A stretch of DNA of 58,604 nucleotides from NCBI RefSeq assembly GCF_021390395.1, contig NZ_JAJUWT010000038.1, positions 1 through 58,604 on the forward strand, given 5' to 3'. Shown one piece after another: positions 10,353 through 19,693 of the stretch. Origin of the DNA: Saccharothrix sp. S26 (GTDB lineage Bacteria > Actinomycetota > Actinomycetes > Mycobacteriales > Pseudonocardiaceae). The notes below the pieces were generated by a model. It was not told the origin of the DNA. It searched no databases and was given only the letters and a program-made list of their open reading frames with translations. Position numbers and translations under genes: made by a program. Each line of letters starts with the position of its first letter. Positions within the stretch are counted from its first letter, which is position 1.

Positions 10353-11549
10353 GTGCGCCACTGGCCATTGTGGACGCTCAAGCGCTCCGCGCTGGCCTAC
10401 TGGCTGCTCGTGGACGCGCTGGCGCTGGCGGTCGTCGTGTACGCCATCGTGACGTCGCCGCAGCCCACCCCGGGTCAGATCGGCCGGTTCGCGGCCATCG
10501 CGGGCACCGCGGGCGCGGTGATCATCGGCAGCTCGATCCACAGCCACCGGGTCGGTGAGGCCGCCCGCAACCCGTGGGCCGCCCACCTGTGCTACCTCAC
10601 CGCGGGCCTGGTCGCCCTGCCGTGCAACCTGCTCGTGCTGCTGCTGTTCGGCCCCGCGCTGCACGGCGTGCTGACCCAGCGCCCGGAGTCGCACCGCTGG
10701 GTGTTCACCCTGGCCGCGACCACGCTGGCCGTGTTCACCACCCGGTGCGCCATCGGCTGGGCCGAGCCGAACACCGACCTGGGCGTCATGGTGCTCGGCG
10801 CGACCGTGCTGCTGGTGCTGCGGGCCGGCCTGATCGCGCTGGGTCTGAAGCTGCGCAGCCCGCGGGCCAAGGGCGAGGACGTCATCGGCGAGCCGATCGA
10901 CGTGGTGCTGGGCATCGTCGCGGTGAGCATCGGCGGCCTGATGGGCTTCGTCGCCGCGACCACCCCCGTGCACGCGCTGATGGCCGGACCGCCCCTGGCC
11001 CTGCTGGAACGGGCCGCGCAGCTGCCGCAGTGGCGGCGTTCGGCCCAGCGCGACGCCAAGACCGGCCTGGCCAACGCCGTGCACTGGGACAGCCGCGCCC
11101 GCTACGAGCTGGCCAAGGCACGGGCGCGCGACCGGCCCATGGCCGTGATGCTGCTCGACCTGGACCACTTCAAGCGGGTCAACGACGAGGTCGGCCACCT
11201 GGCGGGCGACTCGGCGCTCAGCGCGGTCGCGCTGCTGCTCAGCGGCACGGTCCGGCGCGGCGACCTGGTCGGCCGCTTCGGCGGCGAGGAGTTCGTGGTG
11301 CTGCTGCCCGACGCCGAACCGGCCGTCGCCCGCAACGTGGCGCAACGCGTGCGGCACGCCGTCGCCGAACTCGCCGTGCCCACCGTCGGCACGGACGGCC
11401 GCGAGCACCTGCTCACCGGCCTGACCGTGAGCATCGGCGTGGCGACCACCCAGCGGTTCGGCTACGAGCTGCCGGACCTGCTGGTGGCCGCCGACGCCGC
11501 CCTGCTCGCGGCCAAGGGCTACGGCCGCAACCTGGTCGAGATGGCCTGA
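10353..11549 (+). CDS. Membrane diguanylate cyclase (GGDEF) with inhibitory site
   Basis: Predicted to make c-di-GMP from two GTP. From GTG 10353 it has 398 residues; this start follows GAGGGAGGG (10338-10346) at ideal spacing, whereas the in-frame GTG 10308 has no such site. Six membrane helices fill residues 10-215. The GGDEF domain begins with RDAKTGLANAVHWDSR. It has the metal-binding LLDLDHFKRVNDEVGH, an active-site GGEEF at about residues 310-314, and an RRGD product-inhibition I-site exactly five residues before it. It therefore looks catalytically competent and feedback-regulated. No EAL domain is present. Confidence 0.88.
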   Translation: MRHWPLWTLKRSALAYWLLVDALALAVVVYAIVTSPQPTPGQIGRFAAIAGTAGAVIIGSSIHSHRVGEAARNPWAAHLCYLTAGLVALPCNLLVLLLFGPALHGVLTQRPESHRWVFTLAATTLAVFTTRCAIGWAEPNTDLGVMVLGATVLLVLRAGLIALGLKLRSPRAKGEDVIGEPIDVVLGIVAVSIGGLMGFVAATTPVHALMAGPPLALLERAAQLPQWRRSAQRDAKTGLANAVHWDSRARYELAKARARDRPMAVMLLDLDHFKRVNDEVGHLAGDSALSAVALLLSGTVRRGDLVGRFGGEEFVVLLPDAEPAVARNVAQRVRHAVAELAVPTVGTDGREHLLTGLTVSIGVATTQRFGYELPDLLVAADAALLAAKGYGRNLVEMA

Positions 11550-11552
11550 CCG

Positions 11553-12746
11553 CTACTTCCTGCCGCTGTGCTCGGCGGTCGGCCCTTCGGTGTCGTCGAT
11601 GTCCTGCACCCGGTCCCCGCCGGTGTCCACGGGTCCGCTCTCCTGGGGTTCGAGCACGTCGACCTGGCGCGGCGCGACGTCGCGGTCCGACTCCGACAGC
11701 AACGACCTGATCCCCGAGTTCAGCACCGCGAGCAGCGGCACGGCCAGCAGCGCGCCGGCGATGCCGCTCACCACCAGACCGGTGGTGATCGCCAGCACCA
11801 CGGCCAGCGGGTGCAGCTTCACCGCGCGGCCCAGCAGCAGCGGCTGGAGCACGTGGCTCTCCAGCTGCATCACGCCGATCAGGATGGCCAGGACGACCAG
11901 GGCCGCCACCGGGCTCACCGCCACCAGCGCCACCAGCACCGCGACCGCGCCGGTGATCACCGCGCCCACGATCGGGATGAACGCGCCGAGGAACACCAGC
12001 GCCGACAGCGGCACCACCAGCGGCACGTCCACGATCCACAGGCCGATGCCCACGCCGACCGCGTCCACCACGGCCACCAGGGCGGTCGCCCGCACGTAGG
12101 ACACCAGCGAGGCGAAACCGCGCCGCCCCGCCACGTCGGCCCGGTCGCGCACGTCGCGCGGCACGATCCGGACCAGGAACCGCCAGATCCCGTCGCCGTC
12201 GTGCAGGAAGAAGATGAGCGTGAACAGCGCCAGGATGAGACCGGTCAGGATCTCGCCCAGGGTCGCCGCGGTGGTCAGCGCGCCCGAGGTGATGTCGGCC
12301 TGGTTGTCCTGGATGGTCTTCACCATCTCGTCCAGGTACTCCTGGAGCTGGACGTCGCTGAGGTGCAGCGGCCCGTCGCGCAGCCAGTCGCGGATCTGCT
12401 CGAGGCTCTTGCCCACCTGCACCTGGAGCTGCGGCAGGCCCTTGGAGAACTCGTTGATCACGAACGTCAGCACGCCGCCGACCAGCGCGATGCCCCCGAC
12501 CAGGACCACGCCCGTGGACAGCCCGCGCGGGATGCCCGCCCGGGCCAGCTGCGACACCGCGGGCGACAGCAGCGCGGCCAGCAGCAGCGCCACCCCCACG
12601 GGGATGACGATGGTGGCCAGGAACCCCACCACGTGGAACACCACGTAGAGGGCCGCCACCACGGCGACGAACCGCCAGCTCAGCGCCGCGGACACGCGCA
12701 GCAGCGCCGGCACGTTGTCGGTGATCTTCCGTTCCGTCCCCGTCAC
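11553..12746 (-). CDS. AI-2E family transporter
   Basis: About 397 residues with roughly eight membrane helices typical of the AI-2E/UPF0118 family: a hydrophobic N-terminal pair, a central soluble region (GLPQLQVQVGKSLEQIRDWL), then LGEILTGLILALFTLIFFLH, LVVPLSALVFLGAFIPIVGA and GIAGALLAVPLLAVLNSGI. The acidic Asp/Glu-rich tail is cytoplasmic. I place the start at GTG 12746 (VTGTERKITDNV), because residues encoded upstream of it are Pro/Arg-rich and resemble no family sequence. The substrate is unknown; only some members move autoinducer-2. It is convergent with the GGDEF gene, 3 bp away. Confidence 0.83.
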   Translation of the reverse strand: MTGTERKITDNVPALLRVSAALSWRFVAVVAALYVVFHVVGFLATIVIPVGVALLLAALLSPAVSQLARAGIPRGLSTGVVLVGGIALVGGVLTFVINEFSKGLPQLQVQVGKSLEQIRDWLRDGPLHLSDVQLQEYLDEMVKTIQDNQADITSGALTTAATLGEILTGLILALFTLIFFLHDGDGIWRFLVRIVPRDVRDRADVAGRRGFASLVSYVRATALVAVVDAVGVGIGLWIVDVPLVVPLSALVFLGAFIPIVGAVITGAVAVLVALVAVSPVAALVVLAILIGVMQLESHVLQPLLLGRAVKLHPLAVVLAITTGLVVSGIAGALLAVPLLAVLNSGIRSLLSESDRDVAPRQVDVLEPQESGPVDTGGDRVQDIDDTEGPTAEHSGRK

Positions 12747-12877
12747 GCGCACCACGCTAGTCGGCCGCGGGCCCGCCGGCGGGTCGGTCGGGCACCGCCG
12801 GCGGCATGGCGGACCCCACGTTTCGGATTCGGTCAAACGCCCGCGCGACGGGACCGGCGGGTGATCGGATCGCGGGC

Positions 12878-15061
12878 GTGACTGCCGAGCAGACCGTCGA
12901 GGACGCCGTCCGCGCCGCGTTCGCCGCCGGACGCCCGCTGCGGTTCGACCCGAAGAAGCCCCAACGGGAGCGCACGGTCCGCGGCGAGGTGCTGTCGGAG
13001 CTGCTCACCTCGGGCGGGCGGACCGGCTCGCTGCGGCTGGTCGGCGCGAACGTCGTCGGCTCGTTCGCGCTCGAAGGCGCGCGGGTCGACCACGTGGTCG
13101 ACTTCCTGGACTGCACCTTCGAACGGCCGCCGGACCTGCGCATGGCCCGCCTGGTCGGCCTGCGGATGCGTGGCTGCAAGGTGCCCGGGCTGTGGGGCCG
13201 CAACCTGCGCGTGGGCAGCGACCTGGTGCTGGAGGCGGGCTTCACCAGCGACGGCGTGGTCGACCTGACCGACGCCTCGGTCGACGGCACGTTCCGGCTG
13301 GCCGGGGCCGTGCTGCGCAGCCGGGGTGGTGACCACGCCCTGCTCGCCGCCCGCATCCGCCTGTCCGGCTCGTTGCAGGCCATCGCGGTGCGCGCGGGCG
13401 GCGAGGTGCGGCTGCGCGGCGCGAACGTCGGCGGCAACGTGCACCTGGGCGGCGCGCGTCTGCTCAACGCGGGCCAGAACGCCCTCGACGCCACCGGCGT
13501 CACCATCGCGGGCACGTTGTTCTGCGACGCCGAGGGCGGCCGGTTCACCGCCGAGGGCCGCATCCTGCTCGACGGCGCGCGGGTCGGCGGCAGCGTCGTG
13601 TTCTCCGGGGCGCGCCTGCACGCCAGCGTGGTCGACCGCCCGGTCCTGGTGATCCCGCGCGGCACCGCCGACGAGGCCGCCGCGCTCGTCGCCGACCGCA
13701 TGAGGGTTGAGGGCAACGTCGAGCTGGACGACGGCTTCACCTCCTCCGGCACGGTCCGCCTGCCCAACGCCGAGGTCGGCGGCTACCTGCGGCTGTCCGG
13801 CGCGGTGATCGGCCGCCGGGACTCGGTCGAGGAGCCTGCCGACGACACCGGCGAGGTCGTCCAGCGCATCCCCGTGGCGCTGCACGCGGACGGCATCCAG
13901 GTGCGCGGCGACCTCGAAGCGCGCGGCGCGGTCAACGGCGGCGACGGCGAACGCGACGGGGCGCTGCGCGCCTACGGCCAGGTGCGGCTCGTTGACGCGC
14001 ACGTGCGGGGCAGCGCGTCGCTCTCCGGCGTGCGGCTGCACGGTCCCGGCATCGATGTGCTGTTCGCCGACCGGCTCCGCGTCGGCGGCACGCTGTTCCT
14101 CCGCGACCTGCGCGCCCTGGGCTCGCTGCGCCTGCAGAACGCCGAGATCGGCTCCACCCTCGACTGCTCCGGCGCGTCCTTGCTCCAGCCGCGCCGCCGC
14201 CCCGACGGCACGGTGAAGCCGTCGCTGGACGCCCGCGTGGCGACCGTCGGCAAGGACTTCCTGTGCAGCCACGGCTTCACCGCGTCGGGCGGCGTGCGGC
14301 TGCGGCTGGCCGAGGTCGGCAAGATGGCCACGTTCGCGGGTGCGCGGCTGGGCGGTCCGGGCAGCGACATCGCGCTGAACGCCTACGGCCTCACGGTGAG
14401 CCAGCTCGTGCTGCGGCTCTCGGAGGACCGGATCCCGGTCGGCCGGGTCGTGCTGACGCGGGTGAGCGCGACGACCGTGCTGGACGGGCCGGGCCTGTGG
14501 GCCGCGACCGGCGGCGTGGACGTGGAGGACTTCACGTTCCGCTCGATCTCCTCCACCCCGCACGTCGACGTGCGCACCCGGCTGCGCTGGCTGCGCGAGG
14601 TGCAGCCGGACTTCGCGCCGGGGCCGTACGAGCAGTTGGCCGCGGTGTACCGCGACGGCGGCGAGGAGGAGCTGGCGCAGCTCGTGCAGTTGGAGAAGCA
14701 GCACCGGCGCTACTCCGAGCTCGGCGTCGCGGGCCGGGTCTGGGGGTTCCTCCAGCGCTGGACGGTCGGCTACGGCTACCGGCCGTGGCTCGCGATCGCC
14801 TGGCTGGCCGCGTTCTGGCTGTTCGGCTCGGGCTGGTTCCTGGGCCACGAGATGCCCAAGCTCAACGACGACGAGTCGCCGTCGTGGAACGCGTGGCTGC
14901 TGTCGATGGACCTGCTGATCCCGATCGTGGACCTCGGCCAGGACGGCAAGTGGAAGTTCAGCGGTGCCTCGCAGTGGATTTCCAGCACGCTCATCGCGGT
15001 CGGCTGGATCCTGGCGTCCACGGCCGCCGCCGGCGCGGCCCGGGTGCTCAAGCGCGTCTGA
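12878..15061 (+). CDS. Beta-helix (bactofilin/pentapeptide-like) membrane-anchored protein
   Basis: About 727 residues. Residues 60-560 are made of short recurring units of the type G-x-V-x-L-x-x-A-x-V-x-G-x-L-x-L-x-G-A (e.g. EVRLRGANVGGNVHLGGARL, TVRLPNAEVGGYLRLSGAVI), predicting a long right-handed beta-helix. After a charged helical linker there are two membrane helices, WLAIAWLAAFWLFGSGWFL and STLIAVGWILASTAAAGA. Homologues are often labelled 'membrane-associated oxidoreductase', but I see no redox or nucleotide-binding motif, so that name is not supported. The start is uncertain: GTG 12878 matches the family N-terminus, while ATG 12806 would add 24 atypical residues. Confidence 0.75.
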   Translation: MTAEQTVEDAVRAAFAAGRPLRFDPKKPQRERTVRGEVLSELLTSGGRTGSLRLVGANVVGSFALEGARVDHVVDFLDCTFERPPDLRMARLVGLRMRGCKVPGLWGRNLRVGSDLVLEAGFTSDGVVDLTDASVDGTFRLAGAVLRSRGGDHALLAARIRLSGSLQAIAVRAGGEVRLRGANVGGNVHLGGARLLNAGQNALDATGVTIAGTLFCDAEGGRFTAEGRILLDGARVGGSVVFSGARLHASVVDRPVLVIPRGTADEAAALVADRMRVEGNVELDDGFTSSGTVRLPNAEVGGYLRLSGAVIGRRDSVEEPADDTGEVVQRIPVALHADGIQVRGDLEARGAVNGGDGERDGALRAYGQVRLVDAHVRGSASLSGVRLHGPGIDVLFADRLRVGGTLFLRDLRALGSLRLQNAEIGSTLDCSGASLLQPRRRPDGTVKPSLDARVATVGKDFLCSHGFTASGGVRLRLAEVGKMATFAGARLGGPGSDIALNAYGLTVSQLVLRLSEDRIPVGRVVLTRVSATTVLDGPGLWAATGGVDVEDFTFRSISSTPHVDVRTRLRWLREVQPDFAPGPYEQLAAVYRDGGEEELAQLVQLEKQHRRYSELGVAGRVWGFLQRWTVGYGYRPWLAIAWLAAFWLFGSGWFLGHEMPKLNDDESPSWNAWLLSMDLLIPIVDLGQDGKWKFSGASQWISSTLIAVGWILASTAAAGAARVLKRV

Positions 15062-15230
15062 TCACTGAACGTCACTGGTGAAAACACAGAGTGTTCGTCA
15101 CACGATCCGGCGAACCAGGTGTGGATGGAGTGCGCCGGGCACCTCGCGGCTGGCACTCTCTCGTCGTCGGCTTGATCACCCAGATCACCTCGCCGGCGAA
15201 TCCCAGGTGCTTTCGGCGGAGGTTCCAGCG

Positions 15231-16040
15231 ATGTCGTGCGGTGACCAGCGAGTGGGGACGGGGGCGAGCCGCGTTCGGCGGCTGCTCTCCCGCGCCCTGC
15301 TGGTCGCCGGCGGCGCGCTGGCCGGCACCGCCGCGGCCTGGGTGCTGTCGGCCGCGCCCGCGTCCGCGCAGATCCCGGTCGACGAGGTCGCCGAGGTCGC
15401 GCAGGAGTCGTTGTCGCCCAGCGGGGCGCAGAGCCGGGTCGAGGCCGCGTTGGCCCCGGTCCGCGCGAGCGAGGTGGGCCGGGCGGTCCAAGAGCTCGAC
15501 ACGGCGCTGCGCACCCCGCGGGTGCCCGAGCCGAGCCCGCCGCGCCTGCGGCAGGTCGCGGAGGACATCCGCGACGCCGTCGGAGGCGTGCGCGGCTGGT
15601 TCCAGCCCCGCGCGTCCGAGCTGGAGCCCGCCGTCGACGTCGTCGGCGGTGCGGTGGCGCAGGGCGTCGCCGAGACCACCCCGGCCGCCGCCGCCGTGCC
15701 GGTCACCGCCGGCACCCCGGTGGTGCACGGGGTGTTCGGCAAGCTCAGCCGGACGTGGTTCGACGCGCCGCGACCCCAGGTCGTGACGATGCCCGGCGAC
15801 GCGGTGCCCTCCCTGCCGGGAGACCCGTCCGGACCGCCGTCGATGCCGTTCGCGCCGCTCGGCGCGCCGGCCCACTGCTCCTGCGGTGGCGACGGCTCCG
15901 GTTCCGCCAACGGCGGCAGCGGCCAGTTCACGGTCGTCTCCGCCGACCACATCGACGCCGCGGTGGCCCGGGCTCTGTTCCCCGCCACCGAGCGGAACGT
16001 CGTGATGCCGGGCAAGCAGCCCGGCATCACCCCCGACTGA
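15231..16040 (+). CDS. Secreted Ala/Pro-rich protein of unknown function
   Basis: 269 residues from ATG 15231, which has GGAGG at 15218-15222 eight bases upstream. The N-terminus is basic (SRVRRLLSRALL) followed by a hydrophobic core and an AAPASAQ cleavage site near residue 46, a Sec-type signal. The mature part has amphipathic helical stretches (VDEVAEVAQESL, LRQVAEDIRDAVGG), a long Pro/Gly/Ala linker and a single CSC pair (APAHCSCGGDG). There is no known domain. It lies 196 bp upstream of the giant repeat protein in the same orientation; the two may be part of one surface system. Confidence 0.7.
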   Translation: MSCGDQRVGTGASRVRRLLSRALLVAGGALAGTAAAWVLSAAPASAQIPVDEVAEVAQESLSPSGAQSRVEAALAPVRASEVGRAVQELDTALRTPRVPEPSPPRLRQVAEDIRDAVGGVRGWFQPRASELEPAVDVVGGAVAQGVAETTPAAAAVPVTAGTPVVHGVFGKLSRTWFDAPRPQVVTMPGDAVPSLPGDPSGPPSMPFAPLGAPAHCSCGGDGSGSANGGSGQFTVVSADHIDAAVARALFPATERNVVMPGKQPGITPD

Positions 16041-16157
16041 CCACAGCGCGCGGTCCGAGGCGGCTCATCGTCGAGCCGGCCCGGTAATCGACCGTCGCGC
16101 CGCTTCGCGTGCGCTCCCACACCGGTCGAGATGCCGCGCTCCCCCTCCAGATGACCC

Positions 16158-16199
16158 GGGTGGTCGTCGTCTCCGACGCGCTCCAGCGTCCGACCACCC
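16158..16199 (+). promoter_or_regulatory. Hairpin in the leader of the giant repeat gene
   Basis: GGGTGGTCG (16158-16166) can pair with CGACCACCC (16191-16199). It lies 38 bp before the ATG of the chaplin-like gene. It may be a leader structure or a weak terminator of the preceding secreted-protein gene; there is no T-run. Confidence 0.35.
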
Positions 16200-16236
16200 C
16201 TCACCTCCCGCAAGGGACATTGAAGAAGGAGAACCC

Positions 16237-19200
16237 ATGCAAACCTGGGCCAAGCGCGGTCTGAAGACCGCACTTGTCACGGGTGGTTTGCTGATGCTCG
16301 GCACGGGCATCGCTTCAGCCCAGGAGAACGTCAACCCCGACGCGAAACCGAACGCGCTCGACGCGAAGGTCCGCGTCCCGGTCGACGTCGACCACAACAA
16401 CCTGGGCACCCCGGTGGGCAACCACGACCTGCCCTCCGTGCACCAGGAGATCGGCACCCCGAGCCTGAGCAGCGGGCCCGTGCGCGACCTCGACGTGCAG
16501 GCCAACCCGCTGGTGCGCACCGCGCACGAGCGGTTGACCGGCGTCGACTCCTCGGGCCTGACCCGCGGCAACACCGCCGACGCGGACCTGGTCGTGCCGG
16601 TGAGCGCCTGCGGCAACGCCATCGCCGCCGGCGGCAACGCCTACACCGAAGGCATCTGCGTGCAGTCGGCCACCAGCGCCGACAAGATCCGGACCGACGG
16701 CTCCTACGCCCCCCTGGCGGGCAACGTGGCGCACGCCGCCGCGGCGGTCGCGCCCCAGGTCAACGGCAACGCCGTCGCCGCATTGGCCAACGCCGAGTCC
16801 CGGGCCACCTCCTACCAGCAGGCGGTCGCCGGCGACGACATCAAGACCTCGGGCCAGGACGGCTCGCTGTCGGGCAACATCGCCGCCGTCCAGGGCGCGC
16901 TGCCCGCGCAGGTGACCAACAACGCGGTCGCCGCGGGCGGCAACTCCTACACCGAGGCCACGTCGTCCAGCGACGCGCAGGCCACCGGCTCGCTGAGCAC
17001 CACCGGCGACCGCAGCACCGCGGGCGGCAACGTGCTCGGCGTGCCGGTCGCCCCGATCGTCGCGGTCACCGGCAACGGCGTCGGCGCGGTGGGCAACGCC
17101 GAGGCCGTCACCGAGAACCGGGCGTCGTCCGACGCGGGCACCACCAACCGTGACCGGACCGACCTGCCGATGTGGTCCTCCACCTCCGGCAACGGCGCCA
17201 CCCTCGCGGGCAACGTGGTCCAGCCCGCGTTCGCGGGCCCCGTCGCCGCGGGCGACAACGCGCTGGCCGGCGGCGGCAACGCCCGCGTCACCAACGCGAT
17301 GGCGCACGACGCCGAAGCGGGCGGCAACAGCTACACCTCCGGCCAGGACTCGGTGCTGTCCGGCAACTTCGGCGACGCCCCGCTCGCCCTGCCGGTCTCC
17401 GGCGCGGGCAACTCGCTGTCCGGCATCGGCACCACCGCGGCCCGGCACGCGAACACGGCCGACGCGGTCGCGGGCGGCGACACCTACACCAACGGCGACC
17501 GGTCCGTGCTGTCGGCCAACGCGGCGAACCTCCCGCCCGCCGGCGCGGCCGACCTGTGCGGCAACGGCCTCACCGGCGGCGGCATCGCCGAAGCCGAGTG
17601 CCGCAACGACGTCACCGTCGACTCGGGCGGCTACAACGGCACGACCGGCAACGACGCGGTCGGCTCCGGCAACATCGGCCAGGTGCCGGTCGGCCTGCCC
17701 GCGGAGGCGTTCGGCAACGGCGTCGGCGCGGCGGGCACGCCCACCGGCCGGGCCACCGAGAACAAGAACGTGCGCTCGGGCCGGGTGGCGACCAGCGTGG
17801 ACGACAACGGCACCGTGTCCAGCAACGTGATCTCCACCCCGACCGCCCTGGGCGGCCAGGTGTTCGGCAACGCGGCCGGCGCGGTCGCCAACCCGACGTC
17901 GAAGACCGACAGCGACACCGAGATCGACCTCGGCAACCCGCCCAAGGCCAACGGCAAGCACGGTTCGGTCTCCGGCAACATCGTGCACGTGCCCACCTCC
18001 AACCCGGCCCAGGTCTTCGGCGACTCCGCCGTCGCCGTCGGCAACGGCTCGTCCGACACCGACAGCAAGCTCGACTCCCGCTCCGGCGGCACCGCCATCA
18101 CCACCGGCGACGAGGGCTCGCTGTCGGGCAACGTGCTCTCGCTGCCCGAGGCGTCCTCGCCGCAGGTGTTCGGCAGCGCGGTCGGCGCGGGCAGCAACGT
18201 CGAGTCGGAGAGCCGCAACCAGTTCGGCTCGCACTCCGGCGGCGACGTGCAGACCTCCGGCGACGACGGCTCGTTCTCCGGCAACGGCATCGGCGCGCAG
18301 CCCGCGGTCCCGTTGCAGGTGTTCGGCGACACCCTCACCGCGGCCGGCAACGGCGAGTCGCAGACGGACAACCGGACCGGTCTGATCGCCGGCGGCGAGC
18401 ACCTGACCTCCGCCGAGGACAGCGCGTGGTCGGGCAACCTGTTCACCGCGCCCGCCGGCGTCACGCCGTCGGTGCACGGTGACGCGGTGACCGTCGGCGG
18501 CCTCGCGGACGCCGCGACCGCGAGCCGGTCGAGCAGCCAGTCCGGTGGTGTCACCACCACCGAGGGCCGCGGCCCGGTCACCTCCCACGACCTGGAGGTG
18601 CCGACCGAGGCGTTCGCCCGCCTGTTCGGCATCCCGGTGGACGTGGTCGGCACCGCCACCGCGAACGCGCAGGACCGCAACGACGTGCGCACCGGTGACG
18701 ACAAGGGCGACGACACCCGCGCGCCCGAGGCGAACCGGGGCATCCAGCTCCCGGCCGGCGTCGACCGCCTGTTGCAGGTCACCGAGCTGCCGGACCTGGG
18801 CCTGGTGAACCGCCTGCCGCAGTACACCGTGCCGCTGGGCACGCCCGGCCTGGACGAGCTGCGCGGCCTGCCGATCGCGGGCCTGCGCCAGGCCCAGCTG
18901 CCGGGCGGCGCGCTGCTGAGCCGTGCGGTCCCGCGGCCCGACGCGGACGCGGTCAAGGCCGTGAAGCCGTCCGCCGGTGGCCCGGTGGCCGCGCTGACCC
19001 AGGCGGAGCTGCCGTCGCCCACGGCCCCGATCGGCGCGCTGTCGCAGGCCGAGCTGCCCTCGCCGTCGGCCCCGATCGGCGCGTTGTCCCAGGCGGAGCT
19101 GCCGCCCTCGGTCACCGGCCCGGTCGGCGCGCTGACCCAGGCCGAGCTGCCGACCCAGCAGCTGCCGCGGTTGGCCGGCATCGAGCAGGTCGGCGAAGTC

Positions 19201-19629
19201 GCGCGGGCCGCGTTCCGCTCGGCGCCCGCCGTGTCCTCGCTGACCCGGTCGGTGCGGTCGGACTCCGAAGAGCGCTCGTTCGGCGGCACCCTGCCGCTGG
19301 TCGGCGACCTGGTGCAGACGCAGGGCATCCCGGCGGTGGACGACCTGCCGCTGCACAGCCTGACCGGCGGCGGCCGCACGGTGTCGTCGCTGCCCGTCGC
19401 GGCTCCGGCCGGCCTGCCGTTCGTGCTGCCGGTGCCGGGCGTGGCCCAGCCGCGCAGCGAGTCCCCGCTGGTGCCGCCGATGGCGCTGAGCGGCATGAAC
19501 GTCAACCCGGTGCAGGGTGGCGTCGGCCCGACGCGGTTCACCGAGACGCAGGCCCCGGCCCTGGCGGCGATGGACGCGCGCAGCGTGTTCAACGCCCTGG
19601 AGGACACGACCGTGCTGCCGCGCATCTGA
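16237..19629 (+). CDS. Giant secreted chaplin-like repeat protein
   Basis: 1130 residues. AAGGAGAAC just before ATG 16237 is a strong ribosome-binding site. A Sec signal peptide (GLKTALVTGGLLMLGTGIASA, cut near residue 28) leads to an exported protein. Residues ~115-810 carry about 13 repeats of 50-60 residues, built as SGN-(hydrophobic/Pro)-VFGN-x-VAAGGN followed by a Ser/Thr/Asp/Gly-rich half. This alternation resembles the chaplin domain. Two repeats have chaplin-like cysteine pairs (ACGNAIAAGGNAYTEGIC and LCGNGLTGGGIAEAEC), and these four are the only cysteines. Residues ~917-973 contain four short repeats ending QAELP. There is no sortase motif or C-terminal helix. Function is inferred as an amyloid-like or fibrous surface layer. 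Confidence 0.72.
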   Translation: MQTWAKRGLKTALVTGGLLMLGTGIASAQENVNPDAKPNALDAKVRVPVDVDHNNLGTPVGNHDLPSVHQEIGTPSLSSGPVRDLDVQANPLVRTAHERLTGVDSSGLTRGNTADADLVVPVSACGNAIAAGGNAYTEGICVQSATSADKIRTDGSYAPLAGNVAHAAAAVAPQVNGNAVAALANAESRATSYQQAVAGDDIKTSGQDGSLSGNIAAVQGALPAQVTNNAVAAGGNSYTEATSSSDAQATGSLSTTGDRSTAGGNVLGVPVAPIVAVTGNGVGAVGNAEAVTENRASSDAGTTNRDRTDLPMWSSTSGNGATLAGNVVQPAFAGPVAAGDNALAGGGNARVTNAMAHDAEAGGNSYTSGQDSVLSGNFGDAPLALPVSGAGNSLSGIGTTAARHANTADAVAGGDTYTNGDRSVLSANAANLPPAGAADLCGNGLTGGGIAEAECRNDVTVDSGGYNGTTGNDAVGSGNIGQVPVGLPAEAFGNGVGAAGTPTGRATENKNVRSGRVATSVDDNGTVSSNVISTPTALGGQVFGNAAGAVANPTSKTDSDTEIDLGNPPKANGKHGSVSGNIVHVPTSNPAQVFGDSAVAVGNGSSDTDSKLDSRSGGTAITTGDEGSLSGNVLSLPEASSPQVFGSAVGAGSNVESESRNQFGSHSGGDVQTSGDDGSFSGNGIGAQPAVPLQVFGDTLTAAGNGESQTDNRTGLIAGGEHLTSAEDSAWSGNLFTAPAGVTPSVHGDAVTVGGLADAATASRSSSQSGGVTTTEGRGPVTSHDLEVPTEAFARLFGIPVDVVGTATANAQDRNDVRTGDDKGDDTRAPEANRGIQLPAGVDRLLQVTELPDLGLVNRLPQYTVPLGTPGLDELRGLPIAGLRQAQLPGGALLSRAVPRPDADAVKAVKPSAGGPVAALTQAELPSPTAPIGALSQAELPSPSAPIGALSQAELPPSVTGPVGALTQAELPTQQLPRLAGIEQVGEVARAAFRSAPAVSSLTRSVRSDSEERSFGGTLPLVGDLVQTQGIPAVDDLPLHSLTGGGRTVSSLPVAAPAGLPFVLPVPGVAQPRSESPLVPPMALSGMNVNPVQGGVGPTRFTETQAPALAAMDARSVFNALEDTTVLPRI

Positions 19630-19644
19630 TCCACCTCCCCGCGA

Positions 19645-19679
19645 CCGGGCCCCTGGCACCTCACGTGCCAGGGGCCCGG
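19645..19679. terminator. Bidirectional terminator hairpin
   Basis: Perfect 15-bp stem, CCGGGCCCCTGGCAC (19645-19659) with GTGCCAGGGGCCCGG (19665-19679), and a 5-nt loop. It lies between the stop codons of the convergent giant repeat gene and the PAS-GGDEF gene. There is no T-run, as is common in actinomycetes. Confidence 0.85.
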
Positions 19680-19693
19680 CCCGCGTTCACGGG

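Noticed and set aside
16315..19659. 1114-codon open frame antisense to the giant repeat gene
   Set aside because: It is a shadow of the repetitive GC-rich coding sequence; the plus-strand frame has the signal peptide, ribosome-binding site and repeat logic.
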